From Calliopum simillimum (Eukaryota > Arthropoda > Insecta > Diptera > Lauxaniidae): 64,000 bases of DNA. This document shows, in pieces, positions 34,011 to 45,544 of the stretch. The notes under the pieces are model-generated. The model was given only the letters and a program-made list of their open reading frames with translations. It did no database searches and was not told the origin of the DNA. Made by a program: the position numbers and the translations under genes. Each line of letters opens with the position of its first letter. The stretch's first letter is position 1. The stretch is from the NCBI GenBank assembly GCA_951812925.1, contig OX638370.1, forward strand, positions 3,434,001 through 3,498,000. The letters are read 5' to 3'.

Positions 34011-35525
34011 ACCTATGAAATTTGGTTGCTAAGCTAATGGTTCATTTTTGATTGAAAATAAAATATTGTTGGTTAAGCGCTTGTCATTAGCTAACTAATG
34101 ACTGTGAATACAGGCATTAGGTAAACTTGATTTTGTATTGTTTTCAAGTAGAGGTTAGATTTCACATGAAAGAATTAAAAGAAAGTTTTTCAAATTGCAT
34201 ATTTTAGGCGCTGAATTCAAAACTATTAGGTATGCTATAACAAAGCATGGCTATGAAATATATTCAGCTTATTTCATTTTATGCCATTAAATTTTTTTTT
34301 AACAAAAATCTCACCTAAATTGCCAAAATGCTACCGACCGTTTTTTAATTCAAAAAGTTCAAATTTTTTTGTGCAATTTAGGCGCAAAATAAAAAATGTC
34401 AGCAATTCGCCTAAAACGCTACTTTTGTTTTTTAGCATTCTCTCCTTTTTTAGTTCCTTTTTTTGGCTTGTCACTGTAACATTTGTTTGTATTTGTTGTA
34501 ATTTCGTTAAGTCAACAAAAAAAAAGTGGTGGTGGTCAACAATTCCCGTTGTTATGGTCGCAGCAGTTACTATTTTGTGTTACCGTTGTTGTTGTTGGCA
34601 ATTACATGACTTGACACGGGTTTGAATACCCGTGCATATCATTTTTTGTTCGTGTAAATTAAGTGCACGCCAAAATAAAATCCACAAAAAATGGGGTAAA
34701 TTTTTTCCCGCTTCATACCTTACGTATCTTTTGCTTTGCTTGGCATTAATGGTTGGTGTACGTGGTGTGAGTAAGGACTTTGTGAGTGACCATTTTTAAA
34801 TGATGCTAAAAATGGGACAAAATGTTAACATAGCAAGTGGCAGCTCAAATTAAATTCATGTGTATGTGTGTGTCTGTGTGTAATAGTGTGCATGTCTATG
34901 TGGTTAAATTTAATGAAACCGGACAAAAGCTCATGGTACTTTACAGTACTTGGCAATTTTACGTGCCTCATGTATGTCAAGTAATTAGAATAGTAATTGC
35001 ACAAAGGGGATGTTCACACAGTGGTAACGGATGTTGGTTACCTTGTCGAAGGAAGTTTTGTGGCAGAAATTTTGTTAGTTATTTTTAATAAAATTAATTT
35101 CTGCGCGAGCACTAAACGAGTAAGTGAGTTTTGGCTAATTGGCAAATATAATGCACCTGAAAATATGCAACAGAATATGTGACGCTGCTCAAGAGCCCTT
35201 CTAATCTTCATTATCAAAATTTCACAGTGCAGCTAAGGTTAGGCCTGCTTTTTTACGATTAGACATGTTATCTCACGTTTTATCTCCCAAACTATGAAAT
35301 TTCATAGCTAGATGCCGAATATACATACCATACACTTTTTAAATATAGCAGTAAATTGCAAACTTTAGTTGAATTTTCTTTTTAAAATTGAAGTTTACAG
35401 AAGAAATCCTTTTAGAAAATTAGCGCTTCGTTTGCCAACTTCTTTCCCATATATCAGGAATGCTTTGATAAAATTGACAAACTTTGAAATTCGATATCTA
35501 GGCACAAACTAGAGTTTTTCATTGA
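34011..35525. other. Noncoding DNA between two oppositely oriented arrays
   Basis: No gene is recognised. GTGGT/GTT triplets lie at 34535-34595, and a TGTGTG-type tract at 34860-34890. The 114-residue frame at 34281-34625 is Phe/Lys-rich and has no recognisable domain. Confidence 0.4.
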
Positions 35526-35529
35526 AAAA

Positions 35530-36028
35530 AAGTAGAAAAATGTTCAAAAAGTCGAAAAATTGTTAGAAAGTCGAAAAATTTTCTAAAAATCAAAAAATTC
35601 TCATAAAGTCAACAAATGTTCAAAAAGTCAAACCATTGTCGATAAGTGGAAACATGATCAATAAGTCGAAAAATTGTCAAAAAGTGGAAAAATTGTCATA
35701 AATTTGAAAAATGTTCACAAAATCTAAAAAAATTCCACAAGTGGAAAAATGTTCAATAAATTGAAGCAAATGTTCAAAAGATGAAAAATATTCAATAAGT
35801 CGAAAAATGTTCAAAAAGCCGAAAAATTGTTAGAAAGTCGAAAAATTTTCAAAAAATTGAAAAATGTTAATAAAAATCGAAAAATTCTCATAAAGTCAAA
35901 AAATGTTCAAAAAGTCAAACCATTGTCGATAAGCCGAAAAATGATCAGTGCATCGAAAAATGGTCAAAAAGTCGAAAATTGTCATAAATTTGGAAAATGT
36001 TCACAAAATCTAAAAATATTACAAAAGC
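35530..36028 (+). repeat. 19-bp minisatellite array 2
   Basis: Degenerate copies of GTCGAAAAATGTTCAAAAA and GTCGAAAAATTGTCAAAAA, in the opposite orientation to the 33.5-kb array. A longer block of about 290 bp appears duplicated: the order TTGTTAGAAAGTCGAAAAAT ... AAACCATTGTCGATAAG occurs at 35558 and again at 35826. Confidence 0.9.
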
Positions 36029-38296
36029 CGAATTTTTCTGATCTGATCTGGTCTTGAAAGCTAAAATTGTTCTTATATAAAATGATCTGAAAAAGGGGTA
36101 ATTATTATGAGATATTGCAAAAACAGTATTTGAAAACATCTTACTTAAAAATAGTATTAAAATCTCTGGATATTTGTGTGTACAATTCAACCAGGACAGG
36201 AAACTGAAAAATGTATTTTTAAATTTATCAGGACATGCAAGGATATCACACTTTGTGTTCTATATTTCTTTTGCTCAATGATGTTAGAGAAAAACATGTA
36301 CACATGTATATGTGTGTGTCCTTAGTAATGCAACAAGGATGAGCTTGAGTAGGTAAAAAAATCAAACATCGCGCCAAATATTTAAAATTCATTGCTTATA
36401 TAAGTTTGACGTGTGCTGCCTACCTACAATGTCCTTTTGTTGTTACTACTCTTATCGAATACACCTACTGCCTTTTTCTGTTGCTACTACTATTTTTTGT
36501 GTTTTTTGTTGTTGTTTTGTTATGGCGCATGATTTTTCTTTTGGTGCCAACATGTTGGCATTTTTAATTTAAAACAAAATAGCAAAGACAACCAAAACAA
36601 CAACAACAACAACAATAACAACAACAACAACAATAACAAAAACTACAATGTTTCTTAGCTGCTTGCTTGTTGCCTACTTTTTATGCCTTTTTTTAATACT
36701 ATACATTTTTCCCATAAAAAATACAGTTATACACAAATGTGCATACATACATACTGACATATAAAAGTAGTAGTAAAGAATATTTTTTTTTTTCTCTCAC
36801 ACAAACAAAACGCTAAAGCAATAGTGTTTACCGTTATTTTTATCACCAAGCCATACCTTATAGCATAGTCTACGAGGCAAATAGTAGTGGTATTAAAATG
36901 TATACAGTATGTTGCCAAGTTGATGAGAAAGTAAGCGATTTAAATGCAATCTAGATTAAAACACCCAGAAAACGAAAAATAATAAAACTGCTCAAGCGTA
37001 TTTAATTCAGAATTTTGCTGCTGTTTTGTAAAACCTATGAAAAGCAATTTCTATCGAAAGCCAAAAGTTGATGATTCCACTGTCAAAAGTAAAATGCCTC
37101 AAAATGTCGTTAAAACAGTCACAATTTCACTTTGAAATAAAAAACATTAGAAAAAACATTTTTTGAATTTTATTCATATACCTATTTAAAGCGAAAATTC
37201 CTAGCTTACTTGCATTACACTGTAATTCACAAAATGTACTTTATATTTTGCAATTCTTCTTTTCACTACGCCATCTTTTTTCCCATTTCCAACATTTTTC
37301 TTTTGGCAATCAGCGAGTGTTGCATTTTTTCAGGTTTTTGTTAAATTTTTTCCCATTTTTTATTTTTTTTTGTTATATTTTCTCTGACTTGGCTCACAAA
37401 AATATTTTTAGTGTTTTACCTTGAAATGTCTGCAACGTTATGCTGTCGTCGTCATCGTCATCATCGGTATGGGCGTGTGCCTGTTGGTAACTGCAGCAGT
37501 GTAGTGAGTGCTTTTAATGTTTTTGTTGTTTGCTTTGGTGCAAAATAAACAAATTTAAGTAAAAAAAAAACAACATCAGAAAAAAGGTGGCAGTATATTC
37601 CAATAAGAAAAAAAAAAACAAAAAATAAACGGAATTGGCGAAAAAAAATGGTAGTAAATTATTCAAAGCGGCAACTCTGGTTACCTGCAAGAGGCTTAAA
37701 ATATTTTTCTATTTTCCCCCTTTTATTTTTATAAAGCTTTGTAAGATTTAAATTTTAAATGTTTTTCTAAAAGTGTGTAATAGTACCTATTTCAACCTTT
37801 TTTTTTAATTTTTGTTACATTTCTGGAATATTTTGAATACGTTTCTTTAAATATATTAATATTTTTTATTTTTTTTATTTTTATTTTCAGCGTTTGTTGT
37901 CCGTTTTATTGGTAAGTTCAGGAAGATAAATGTTAAATACCGCTGAAAATTTCTTACTGGACAACAATGTCAAAAATAAAATTATCTTGTGGAGGGAATC
38001 GAATAAAATTTTAATTTTTATTTTGTTTAAGCTTTCAATAATTAAATACTTCCAACTTAAACCCATCAACCGAGCATAATTGGAATCTTTTTGACGGTTA
38101 TTAAAACAGCTGTACGAATTTTATCGATTTCTAGCAACTTTGTTGTATTCATCATGTAAAACTTGCTCTATGTTGTGCACGAACCTTCTTGTTGCATCTG
38201 ATAGTTGCTTTTGTTTATTTCTGTACTCTTTTTAAATTTAATTATATGTTTTGCTTAGTGCTACAAAGATAGAGTTTGTAATTTTTTTGCATTGTA
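36029..38296. other. Noncoding DNA with an AAC triplet tract
   Basis: An (AAC)n tract with AAT interruptions runs at 36595-36645; T-rich and A-rich tracts are frequent. No gene is recognised. Confidence 0.45.
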
Positions 38297-39036
38297 CGTA
38301 GGTTGCCTTTTATATTTCGGGATTGGGCAACACTAACACAATACCTAAAATCTGGCAACACCATAATAAAGTTTGACATTTTTTAGCATAAACGTACTCA
38401 GAACGTTTTGACGTACGACCATCATTTGTGTTGCTTACAGTGACTTAAAAAAACAAATTGGCAAAAAAATTGAATTAACTCGTGAACGCTTTCGTGCGAT
38501 AATTTTTCACAACTTTCGACATGGATTATCACGACAAGAGTGCATCGATGAACTTAAACCTTTGTATGGCGATGAAGCACCATCCTATAGCACTACGCAA
38601 CACTGATTTAATGAATTCAATCGTGGCCGTCGCTCGATCCAAGACGAATTTCTTGAAGGTCGTCCAAAATCAGTTGTTGTTCCGGAAACCATTGATTCTG
38701 TGCGCCAACTGATATTGCAAGATCGTCATGTGACCTACCGTGAGATTGAGACAACCTTAGGCATTAGTGGGACCAGCATACATTCAATATTGCATGAACA
38801 CCTGGCCGTAAAAAAGGTTTAATCTCGTTGGAAACCCCATAGTTTATCAATTGCTTAAATTTTCAATGGAAAAATTGATTTTCTTAACTCACTGTAAACA
38901 AAACAAATCGCACTTGTACATCAAAACGTTGTGAGTACGTTTATGTTAAAAAATGTCAAACTTTATTATAGTGCTGCCCGATTTTAGCTATTGACATTAG
39001 TGTTGCCCAATCCCGAAATATAAAAGGCAACCCTCG
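38297..39036 (+). mobile_element. Mariner element, internally deleted, long terminal inverted repeats (copy 1)
   Basis: TA duplications flank the element (38295-38296 and 39037-39038). The left end is CGTAGGTTGCCTTTTATATT, and the right end in reverse complement is CGAGGGTTGCCTTTTATATT. Inverted matching continues inward with differences for roughly 160 bp, past CAGTGA.TTAA, far beyond the usual mariner length of about 30 bp. The interior holds only the first part of a transposase, and the catalytic domain is deleted. Confidence 0.9.
38468..38870 (+). pseudogene. Mariner (mellifera-like) transposase N-terminal fragment, copy 1
   Basis: The frame reads LTRERFRAIIFHNFRHGLSR, then QECIDELKPLYGDEAPSYST, then FNEFNRGRRS, then VVPETIDSVRQLILQDRHVT and YREIETTLGISGTSIHSILH. 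This is the two helix-turn-helix DNA-binding region of mariner transposases, closest in my memory to the mellifera group. One stop replaces the Trp before FNEFNRGRRS, and another follows HLAVKKV. The sequence then runs directly into the 3' inverted repeat, so all three catalytic Asp residues are missing. It could bind ends but not catalyse transposition even if repaired. The 63-residue frame starting at 38521 is in a shifted frame and is not the protein. Confidence 0.85.
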
Positions 39037-39127
39037 TATTATGTAAACAAAATTTTTATTTGTACTGAACGAACCTTCTCGTCGCATCGAAAGCAATCGA
39101 AAGCTGGATGTTATGGAGGTGGTTTTA

Positions 39128-39820
39128 CGAGGGGTACTATTTATGTTTCGGGAACTAGCAACACTAATCTCAATAGCTTAAATTTGGTAACACTATTATA
39201 AAGTTTGACACTTCTTAGCATAAACTTACTTACAATTGCTATTTTTTTTTTTTTACAGTGAGTTAAGAAAATCAATTTGGCCAAAAAATGGAAATTTCAA
39301 GAGAAGGATTTCGCTGAACAATTTTTCACAACTTTCGATGTGGATCATCTCAACAAGAATAAGCTCAGTCCTTTGTATGGTGATAAAGCACCATCGAAAA
39401 CCACAGTTTCTCGGTGATATAGTGAATTCAATCGTGGTCGTAGTTCGGTCGCTGACCAATTCCGTGTTAGTTGTGCCACGATGCAGTGCATGAACTGATA
39501 ATGCATGATCGTCATGTTACATATTGTGAGTTAGAGGCATTCTTGCATATTAGTTCCACTTCAATACATTCGATCTTGCATGAACACTTAGTTGTAAAAT
39601 AAATTTGTTCTCGTTGGATATCCCATAATTTATCAATCGCTCAAAAAAGGCTCGCCAAATTGATTTTCTTAACTCACTGAAACATAGCAAATAGCACTTG
39701 TACATCAAAACGTTGTGAGTACGTTTATGCTAAAATATGTCAAACTTTATTATGGTATTGCCAAATTTTAGCTATTGACATTAGTGTTGCCAGTTCTCGA
39801 AACATCAATAGTACCCTACG
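39128..39820 (+). mobile_element. Mariner element, internally deleted, long terminal inverted repeats (copy 2)
   Basis: Flanked by TA at 39126-39127 and 39821-39822. The ends are CGAGGGGTACTATTTATGTT and, in reverse complement, CGTAGGGTACTATTGATGTT. It has the same layout and orientation as copy 1, 91 bp away. The inverted ends again extend more than 150 bp, to CAGTGAGTTAAGAAAATCAA on the left and its complement on the right. The outermost 20 bp differ from copy 1, while the inner parts agree better. Confidence 0.9.
39288..39650 (+). pseudogene. Mariner transposase N-terminal fragment, copy 2
   Basis: More decayed than copy 1: fragments corresponding to the first helix-turn-helix (FRAIIFHNFR region, here with a stop), FNRGR, DRHVTY, SIHSILHEHLVVK and SRWISHNLSIAQKR are found in the same order with frameshifts. 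The homology stops at the same place as in copy 1, just before the 3' inverted repeat, so the two copies share the deletion of the catalytic domain. Confidence 0.8.
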
Positions 39821-40101
39821 TACTGGAACCGGAATCAGAAACGCATATTTTAAATTTGATATTTGGGAATCAGAACCAGAGTCACAGATTTAAGTAAGAT
39901 AAATATTGTGGGAACTTTCACTACTTTTGTTTTTTCTTTCAGTTTTAACAATTAAGTGGACGTGGAAAAACTAAGAATATCGTCGCTGCTAGAGCGAACG
40001 TAGGGTATTTCCCGAAATACATATTTATTCGTACTTTAGATTCAAAACTTTAGGAGCCGAAGTCAAAATCAGAGGTTAAAGTCAAACTGAAGTTTCAGTC
40101 T
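39821..40101. other. Noncoding flank with GGAATCAGAACC repeats
   Basis: The motif GGAATCAGAA recurs at 39836, 39871 and 40105, as degenerate direct repeats leading into the foldback on the right. Confidence 0.5.
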
Positions 40102-40281
40102 TTTGGAATCAGAACCGAAGCTCCAAGAAGCTTACTCAGAAGTGAAAAAATTTTCAATAGGTCGAATTGTGTTCCATAGTCTAAAAATAGTCAAAAATCG
40201 ACAAAAATCTAACTTTATTCGACTTATTGAACATTTTTTGACTTCTAAGTTAGCGTCTTGGAGCTTCGGCTCTGATTCCAA
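40102..40281. repeat. Foldback of about 180 bp
   Basis: The arms 40102-40165 and 40220-40281 are inverted: TTTGGAATCAGAACCGAAGC on the left against TTTGGAATCAGAGCCGAAGC read from the right. As a result, nearly the same peptide (ESEPKLQ.A..EVKK.SI.RI) can be read on both strands, which is a palindrome effect and not two genes. Confidence 0.85.
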
Positions 40282-40309
40282 AGGTAGAAGCTTCCTTTTA
40301 ATTCGAAAA

Positions 40310-40512
40310 TGTTCAAACAGTCGAAAAATGTTCAAAAAGTCAAAAAATGTTCAAAAAGTCGAAGAATGTTCAAAAAGTCAAAAAATGTTCAAAAAGTCAA
40401 AAAATTTTCAAAAAGTCAAAAAGTCGAAAAATGTTCAAAAAGTCAAAAAATGTTCAAAAAGTCAAAAAAATTTCAAAAAGTCGAAGAATTCTATAAAAGT
40501 CGAAAAATGTTT
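40310..40512 (+). repeat. 19-bp minisatellite array 3
   Basis: Rather homogeneous copies of AAAATGTTCAAAAAGTCGA and AAAATGTTCAAAAAGTCAA. It abuts the foldback at 40281. The Lys/Ser/Gln-rich frame at 40103-40615 runs through it and is an artefact. Confidence 0.92.
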
Positions 40513-42690
40513 AGTATGTAAGTCGAAAGCCATATTTTTTGTTCGGGTTTTCATTTCATTCAAAATAAATTTTTTTTTTTGGAAATTGCAAGGAAACCGG
40601 TTCTTGATCTTATGAAGATAGCGTCCCTTTCTTCTGCAGTTTCACATATGTATGTATTTGGACATTTTAAATAAGCCGATAGCCAGTGGAAAACATCCGC
40701 TATTTTTGAATGATTGGGGCTATATGTGCCTTTATGAATGTCTCGAAATGTCTGAAAATATTCAGAAAATCGGTTGACTCACTTAAAGAGAAAATTCTAC
40801 TGGGCTACTGCATATTTTGGGGATTTTTTTTTATTTTTCTGTTAGTCATTGAAGCTTGAAAAATCCAGTGGATCATTTATATTAAAATATTTACTACACG
40901 GTGAGCGTTACGTCATTTTTATCCCGGTGCCTTTTACATTTGTACCAAATGTTATTCATCTGTGTTGAATTTTGTCTTTTAAGGTCGTGGCACCGCTCAT
41001 TTTTCTAATTAGTGTCATTTGGCTTAGTGCTTTTATATGTGTCAAGTTTTGTTGCTATTTTTAAAGGCAGTTTTTTAGAAAAGCACTTGGTAAATCTTAA
41101 TAAAAATACTACAACTTAAGCGGCATTATCGTTTATAATGTTAGCAACAAATTATATTGTTATTATCATCCATAAAAAGTGCATTTTGCTATAAAAAACA
41201 ACAATTTTGAAATTACACAAAGACTTGAATTATTAAAAAACTTTGAAAGGACACTACTTATCTTATTTTCATTGATTTTATTGCCGTGGGCAATAGAAAT
41301 GCAGTATGCCATAACAAAAACATCACCTCCCTCCACTTATAACGACCTAAGTACATCCCCTCAATATTTCCCAGTTGTATTGTGTATTTTGAAAGAACGT
41401 GTCGCTTGACGCGTCATGATGCGTCATTGAGCCGCATATCCTGTCTGCATGCCAGTTTATATACGGCGGAGACTACTTGACAAGTTTGCATCAGCATCAG
41501 CAGCAGCAACAGCAGCATCATCATCTTTGGCCCCATCAGCAATATTTCAACATTGATGCTGATGCGGTGCGACCCTCCTCCAACTCACATTTGTGCCACT
41601 ACAACCTACTACTTACTTATTTGGTTGTGTTCCATTCATTTAGCATCAGTTTGTCTGTTTTTTTTTTTTTTTTTTCGTCCTTTGATTTTTATGCTTTTAT
41701 TACTTTTTCATTGTTATTGTTTAGTTTTTTGTAGTAGGCTGCTGCATATATTTAACAATAGGAGCGGTTGCATGCAGCAGTAGGGGCATACATTGAGAAG
41801 GTTGTTAACAAAAAGCAGCAAAAGACAACACAACGACGACGACGACGATGATGACGACAACGACGACTGACAGCGGCAACACTTTTTGACATATATGACG
41901 CGTGATGCAAGATGACACTTGCAGTTTCTCGCGCGCCGCGCTCTGTTCTTCCCTCCGCTGCTGTTTCCACAACAAAATTTGCTATTGTTGCTATTTTCAA
42001 CATGGCAGACAAATGTCTACAATGTTCTCAAGGATGTTGTATGCAAAAGATATGTACTTGGTTTGGTTTGTTGCATACATAGATAAAAAAATGGCAAAGA
42101 ATGCAAAAACAACAAAAAAAAAATTAAAAGAAAACAAGTTGCCCAAACGTGCTTATCATGCAACATCGGCTGCATGCGTTGTTCTTTCTGCATCGTATTG
42201 TTTTTAATGTTGCATGCATGCACCTATAAACATACTCCAACATATATGAATATATGTTATTGCTATTGTTGCTGCAGTTGTTATTATTGTGGTTTTCTGT
42301 AAGGATATGCACATTTAAACACTAACACACACACACAAATACATTTACTTTTGGTATCAAGGCAAATCTCTCTCGCACTTTGCGCTAATTGTGCGGTTTC
42401 TTTTAGTACCTTGGCATGTGTACTCTGACATAAATTAATGTCCTAGTGTTCTTGTTGCATTGCGAAAGGTCCTTGCATTGTGCTAAGTTTTTAATTTAAT
42501 ATGCAGCGAATCTATTTGGCAGTGGTCTTGACTCATGTGAAGTTGAGAATAGTTCTGGAGCCTTAAGTCGGAGTCGTGCCATTTTCTGCTTAGCGCCGCT
42601 TTTTGCACGTGGAAGAGTTGTTATAACATTTTTGGGCGTAGAGAAATTTTTCAAAAAAAAAAATATAAAAAACTTCTTGGTGTTTCAATA
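40513..42690. other. Noncoding DNA with CAG, GAC and ATA tracts
   Basis: CAG/CAT triplets lie at 41490-41525, (GAC)n at 41832-41870 and short TTGTTG tracts near 42270. A more complex stretch at 41400-42010 could be host regulatory DNA. No domain was recognised in any frame. Confidence 0.4.
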
Positions 42691-43378
42691 GTTCTACAGA
42701 AAATTGCTGCAACATTTTTCCAAAATATTTGTTCTTTTCATGTAAATCGATAAACAGGGTTTCATCGTATCACATAGAAAAAAAGAAATTATCGTAGAGT
42801 AGTTCTGATAAGAGTTCTTGGTAGCACTCGAAGAGTTCAAAAGTAGTTCTATGCAACTTTTTCCAAAATAAGTATTCGTACTTTTCATTTTAATTGAAAA
42901 ATTAAAAAAATTTTTTTCATTTTTATTTTCAAGGTATTTTTTAAAAAAAAAAATTTTCTGAGAGGAGTTCTGATCCTAGCAATTTCTTTAGAACTCTTCG
43001 AGTGCTTCTCAGAACTCTAATCGGAACTCCTCTCAGATGAATTTTTTTTTCCAATAGGTACTAGGATTTCTGTAGAACTCTTGGAGCCATATTCAAAACT
43101 CTTATCGTAACTCCTCTCAGATAGAGTTTAGTCTTTCTGATGCTTAGAAAAAAAAAAAGAAATATGTTTCTGATCTTTCGATTTAAATGAAAAGTACGAA
43201 TATTTTGGAACAAAAGTCACTATATAAGATTTTCTTTAGAACTCTTCGAGCGATACTCAGAACTCCTTTACGATAATTTTTTATTTTCCCTGAGTGGCCA
43301 ATGACACGCTATTTAGCGTTTAACATAAAAAGAACAAATATTTTGGAAAAGCAGTACGAAGACTTTCTTCAGAACTCT
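42691..43378. repeat. Large foldback element of about 690 bp with nested central hairpin
   Basis: The left arm (42691 to about 42905) and right arm (about 43170-43378) are inverted copies with many differences. Shared blocks include TTTTCCAAAATATTTGTTCT, the TTATCGTA.AG.AGTTCTGA block, CTCGAAGAGTT and ATTCGTACTTTTCATTT. The centre contains another inverted pair around GAGAGGAGTTCTGAT (42960) and CGGAACTCCTCTCAG (43022). AGAACTC/GAGTTCT is repeated throughout. Confidence 0.8.
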
Positions 43379-43795
43379 TCAAAAAGTCGAAAAACTTTCA
43401 AAAAGTCGAAAATTTGTTAGAAAGTCGAAAAATTGTCAAAAAGTCGAAAAATTGTCGAGAAGTCGAAAAAATGTTTAAAAAATCGAAAAATCTCATAAAG
43501 TCAAAAAGTGTTCAAAAAGTCCGGCAGTTGTCGATAAGTCGAAAAATTGTCAAAAAGTCGAAAAATTGTCATAAATTTGAAAAAGTTCAAAAAATAAAAA
43601 ATTATTCCAAAAGTCGAAAAATGTTCAAAAGTCGAAAAATGTTCAAAAACTCTAAAAATTGTTAGAAAGTCGGAAAATTGTCATACAGTCGAAAAATTGT
43701 CAAAAAGTCGAAAAATTGTCAAAAAGTTGAAAAATTTTAAAAATGTTCAAAAAATCTAAAAATATTCCAAAAGTTAAAAAATGTTCAAAAGGCGA
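43379..43795 (+). repeat. 19-bp minisatellite array 4
   Basis: Copies of GTCGAAAAATTGTCAAAAA and AAAATGTTCAAAAAGTCGA begin directly at the right edge of the 690-bp foldback, as array 3 begins next to the 180-bp foldback. Confidence 0.92.
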
Positions 43796-45544
43796 TAAAT
43801 AAAGTTTATTTTTCGTCACATTATTTTGTGTTTACGTCACAGTATTTAAAGGCTTAAATATATCTGAACGTGAGACTACGTTCACTAACAATGTATAAAT
43901 TTCTCCATGTGCACGGCCACACTTTCAACGTAAGAAGAAACTTTGTAGTAGAAAAAAAAGTGCATATATCCTTTGCATCCTTGTGCGCTCTTAATGAGGT
44001 CATTGCTTGACAATTGCATTTGCGTTACGCCGCAACGTAATGCGCATTTTTATTTCATTGCATTTCATTTACGTTCAGTTGCGCCTCATTTCCGCATCCG
44101 TTTGCGCCATTTTGTTTATTAATGTCTGTGTGTCGCCGCCGTAACTGTGAGTGTATTTTATTGTATTATGTTTAAAGGCTTTGTTTGTGTGGCAACGCGC
44201 TTGGCGATGACAAGAAATTTTAACTTTCATTTGAAATTCTGAAAATTTAAATCGCGCTGTAGTTTCAATATTTTTTTAAGTTCTCTGTACACTAGAGATT
44301 TTTTCACAAATCATCTCTAAAACATTTTTTTGTCATTTTGATATTAGACGCCGCTGCCGACACCGCCGCATTAATTTGTGTATTGCAGCGCTTTATCGAG
44401 AATTTTTGAATTTTTTTGTTCTAAATTTATGCCATGTTGACGTTCAGACATTTAGCAAAAAAAAACCTCACCATAAAGATACTAGCATCCTGATAAAATT
44501 TTACAGGCAGCGTAGAAATAAAAAATCGAGAGCATCATTGCTTTAAAAGTACAAAAAAAAAACAAGAAAACAATGAGCAAAATACTAGCGGTGGCGCGCA
44601 AATGACTCTATAAATTAAGTGCAGCAAAAACATTTTCCAGCAGTTAATGGCTACAGCACTATGCTGCATACAGCGGATTCTGCGATTCTATCACTGATAA
44701 TTGCGAAAGTGCTGCAGAAGTAGACTGCGCTATGGAGGCAAACAAAGAAAGCGCACAAAACGTAATGCAATAGAAGTTTCACAATAATTTAAAACTAAAC
44801 ATTTGCAAAAGAAAACCTTGAGCAGAAGCTTTAGTGATTTATTTAATTGGATTGAGTTCTAATTGGATTTGTGGAATAAAAAAGAAAATAATTATAAGTA
44901 AGTGCAGCTTTAAATTTTATTTATTAGAATTAGTGAAACGAGTATTCTTTCTGATAGATAATACCAAAAACTTTTAAAAATTTGAAGAATTTTGTTATTG
45001 GCATATAAGGGCACATTTTCTATAAAAAGTAATTGAATTTATATAAATCGAAAACTTATGTCCTCATACGTGGACATTACTTACGAAAGTTTAAAATATG
45101 TTGATTTGAATGAAAAATCTACTGAAAGCACTAGATTGAACAAGTTTTCCTTTAATTTTATCCATTGAATGAGAATTGCATAAAACTTCTTTATAATCCA
45201 TGTTGCATTTTCTTACATTGTAATTTTTTTTAAAATGAAACTGGAAAAACAAAACATGTTATAAACACAGATTTCTCTATCTATATATTAATATGTGAAC
45301 AGTTTTCTTTGCCCCCCTTTTGCGAGCTAACCATTTACCCGATTTTCGATTTTTTTTTTATATGAAAGGTACTGTGGTGTAGAATGCACAAAACCAAAAA
45401 TTATCCTCATAAGTTGCCACTAAGGCATTTAAAAACAGGATCAAAATTTCCCACATAATAACAACAACAACAGTAAAGAAATTTTGTTGTTGTTGTTTTT
45501 CTCTTGCTTGCAAAAACCGGTTTCGTTGCACTCTATTCACTTTC
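43796..45544. other. Noncoding DNA without recognised features
   Basis: No gene, no paired inverted ends. (AAC)n/(GTT)n inverted tracts lie at 45460-45500. Confidence 0.4.

Noticed and set aside
40103..40615. A 170-residue Lys/Ser-rich frame
   Set aside because: Its first part is a palindrome read equally on both strands, and the rest is the 19-bp array.
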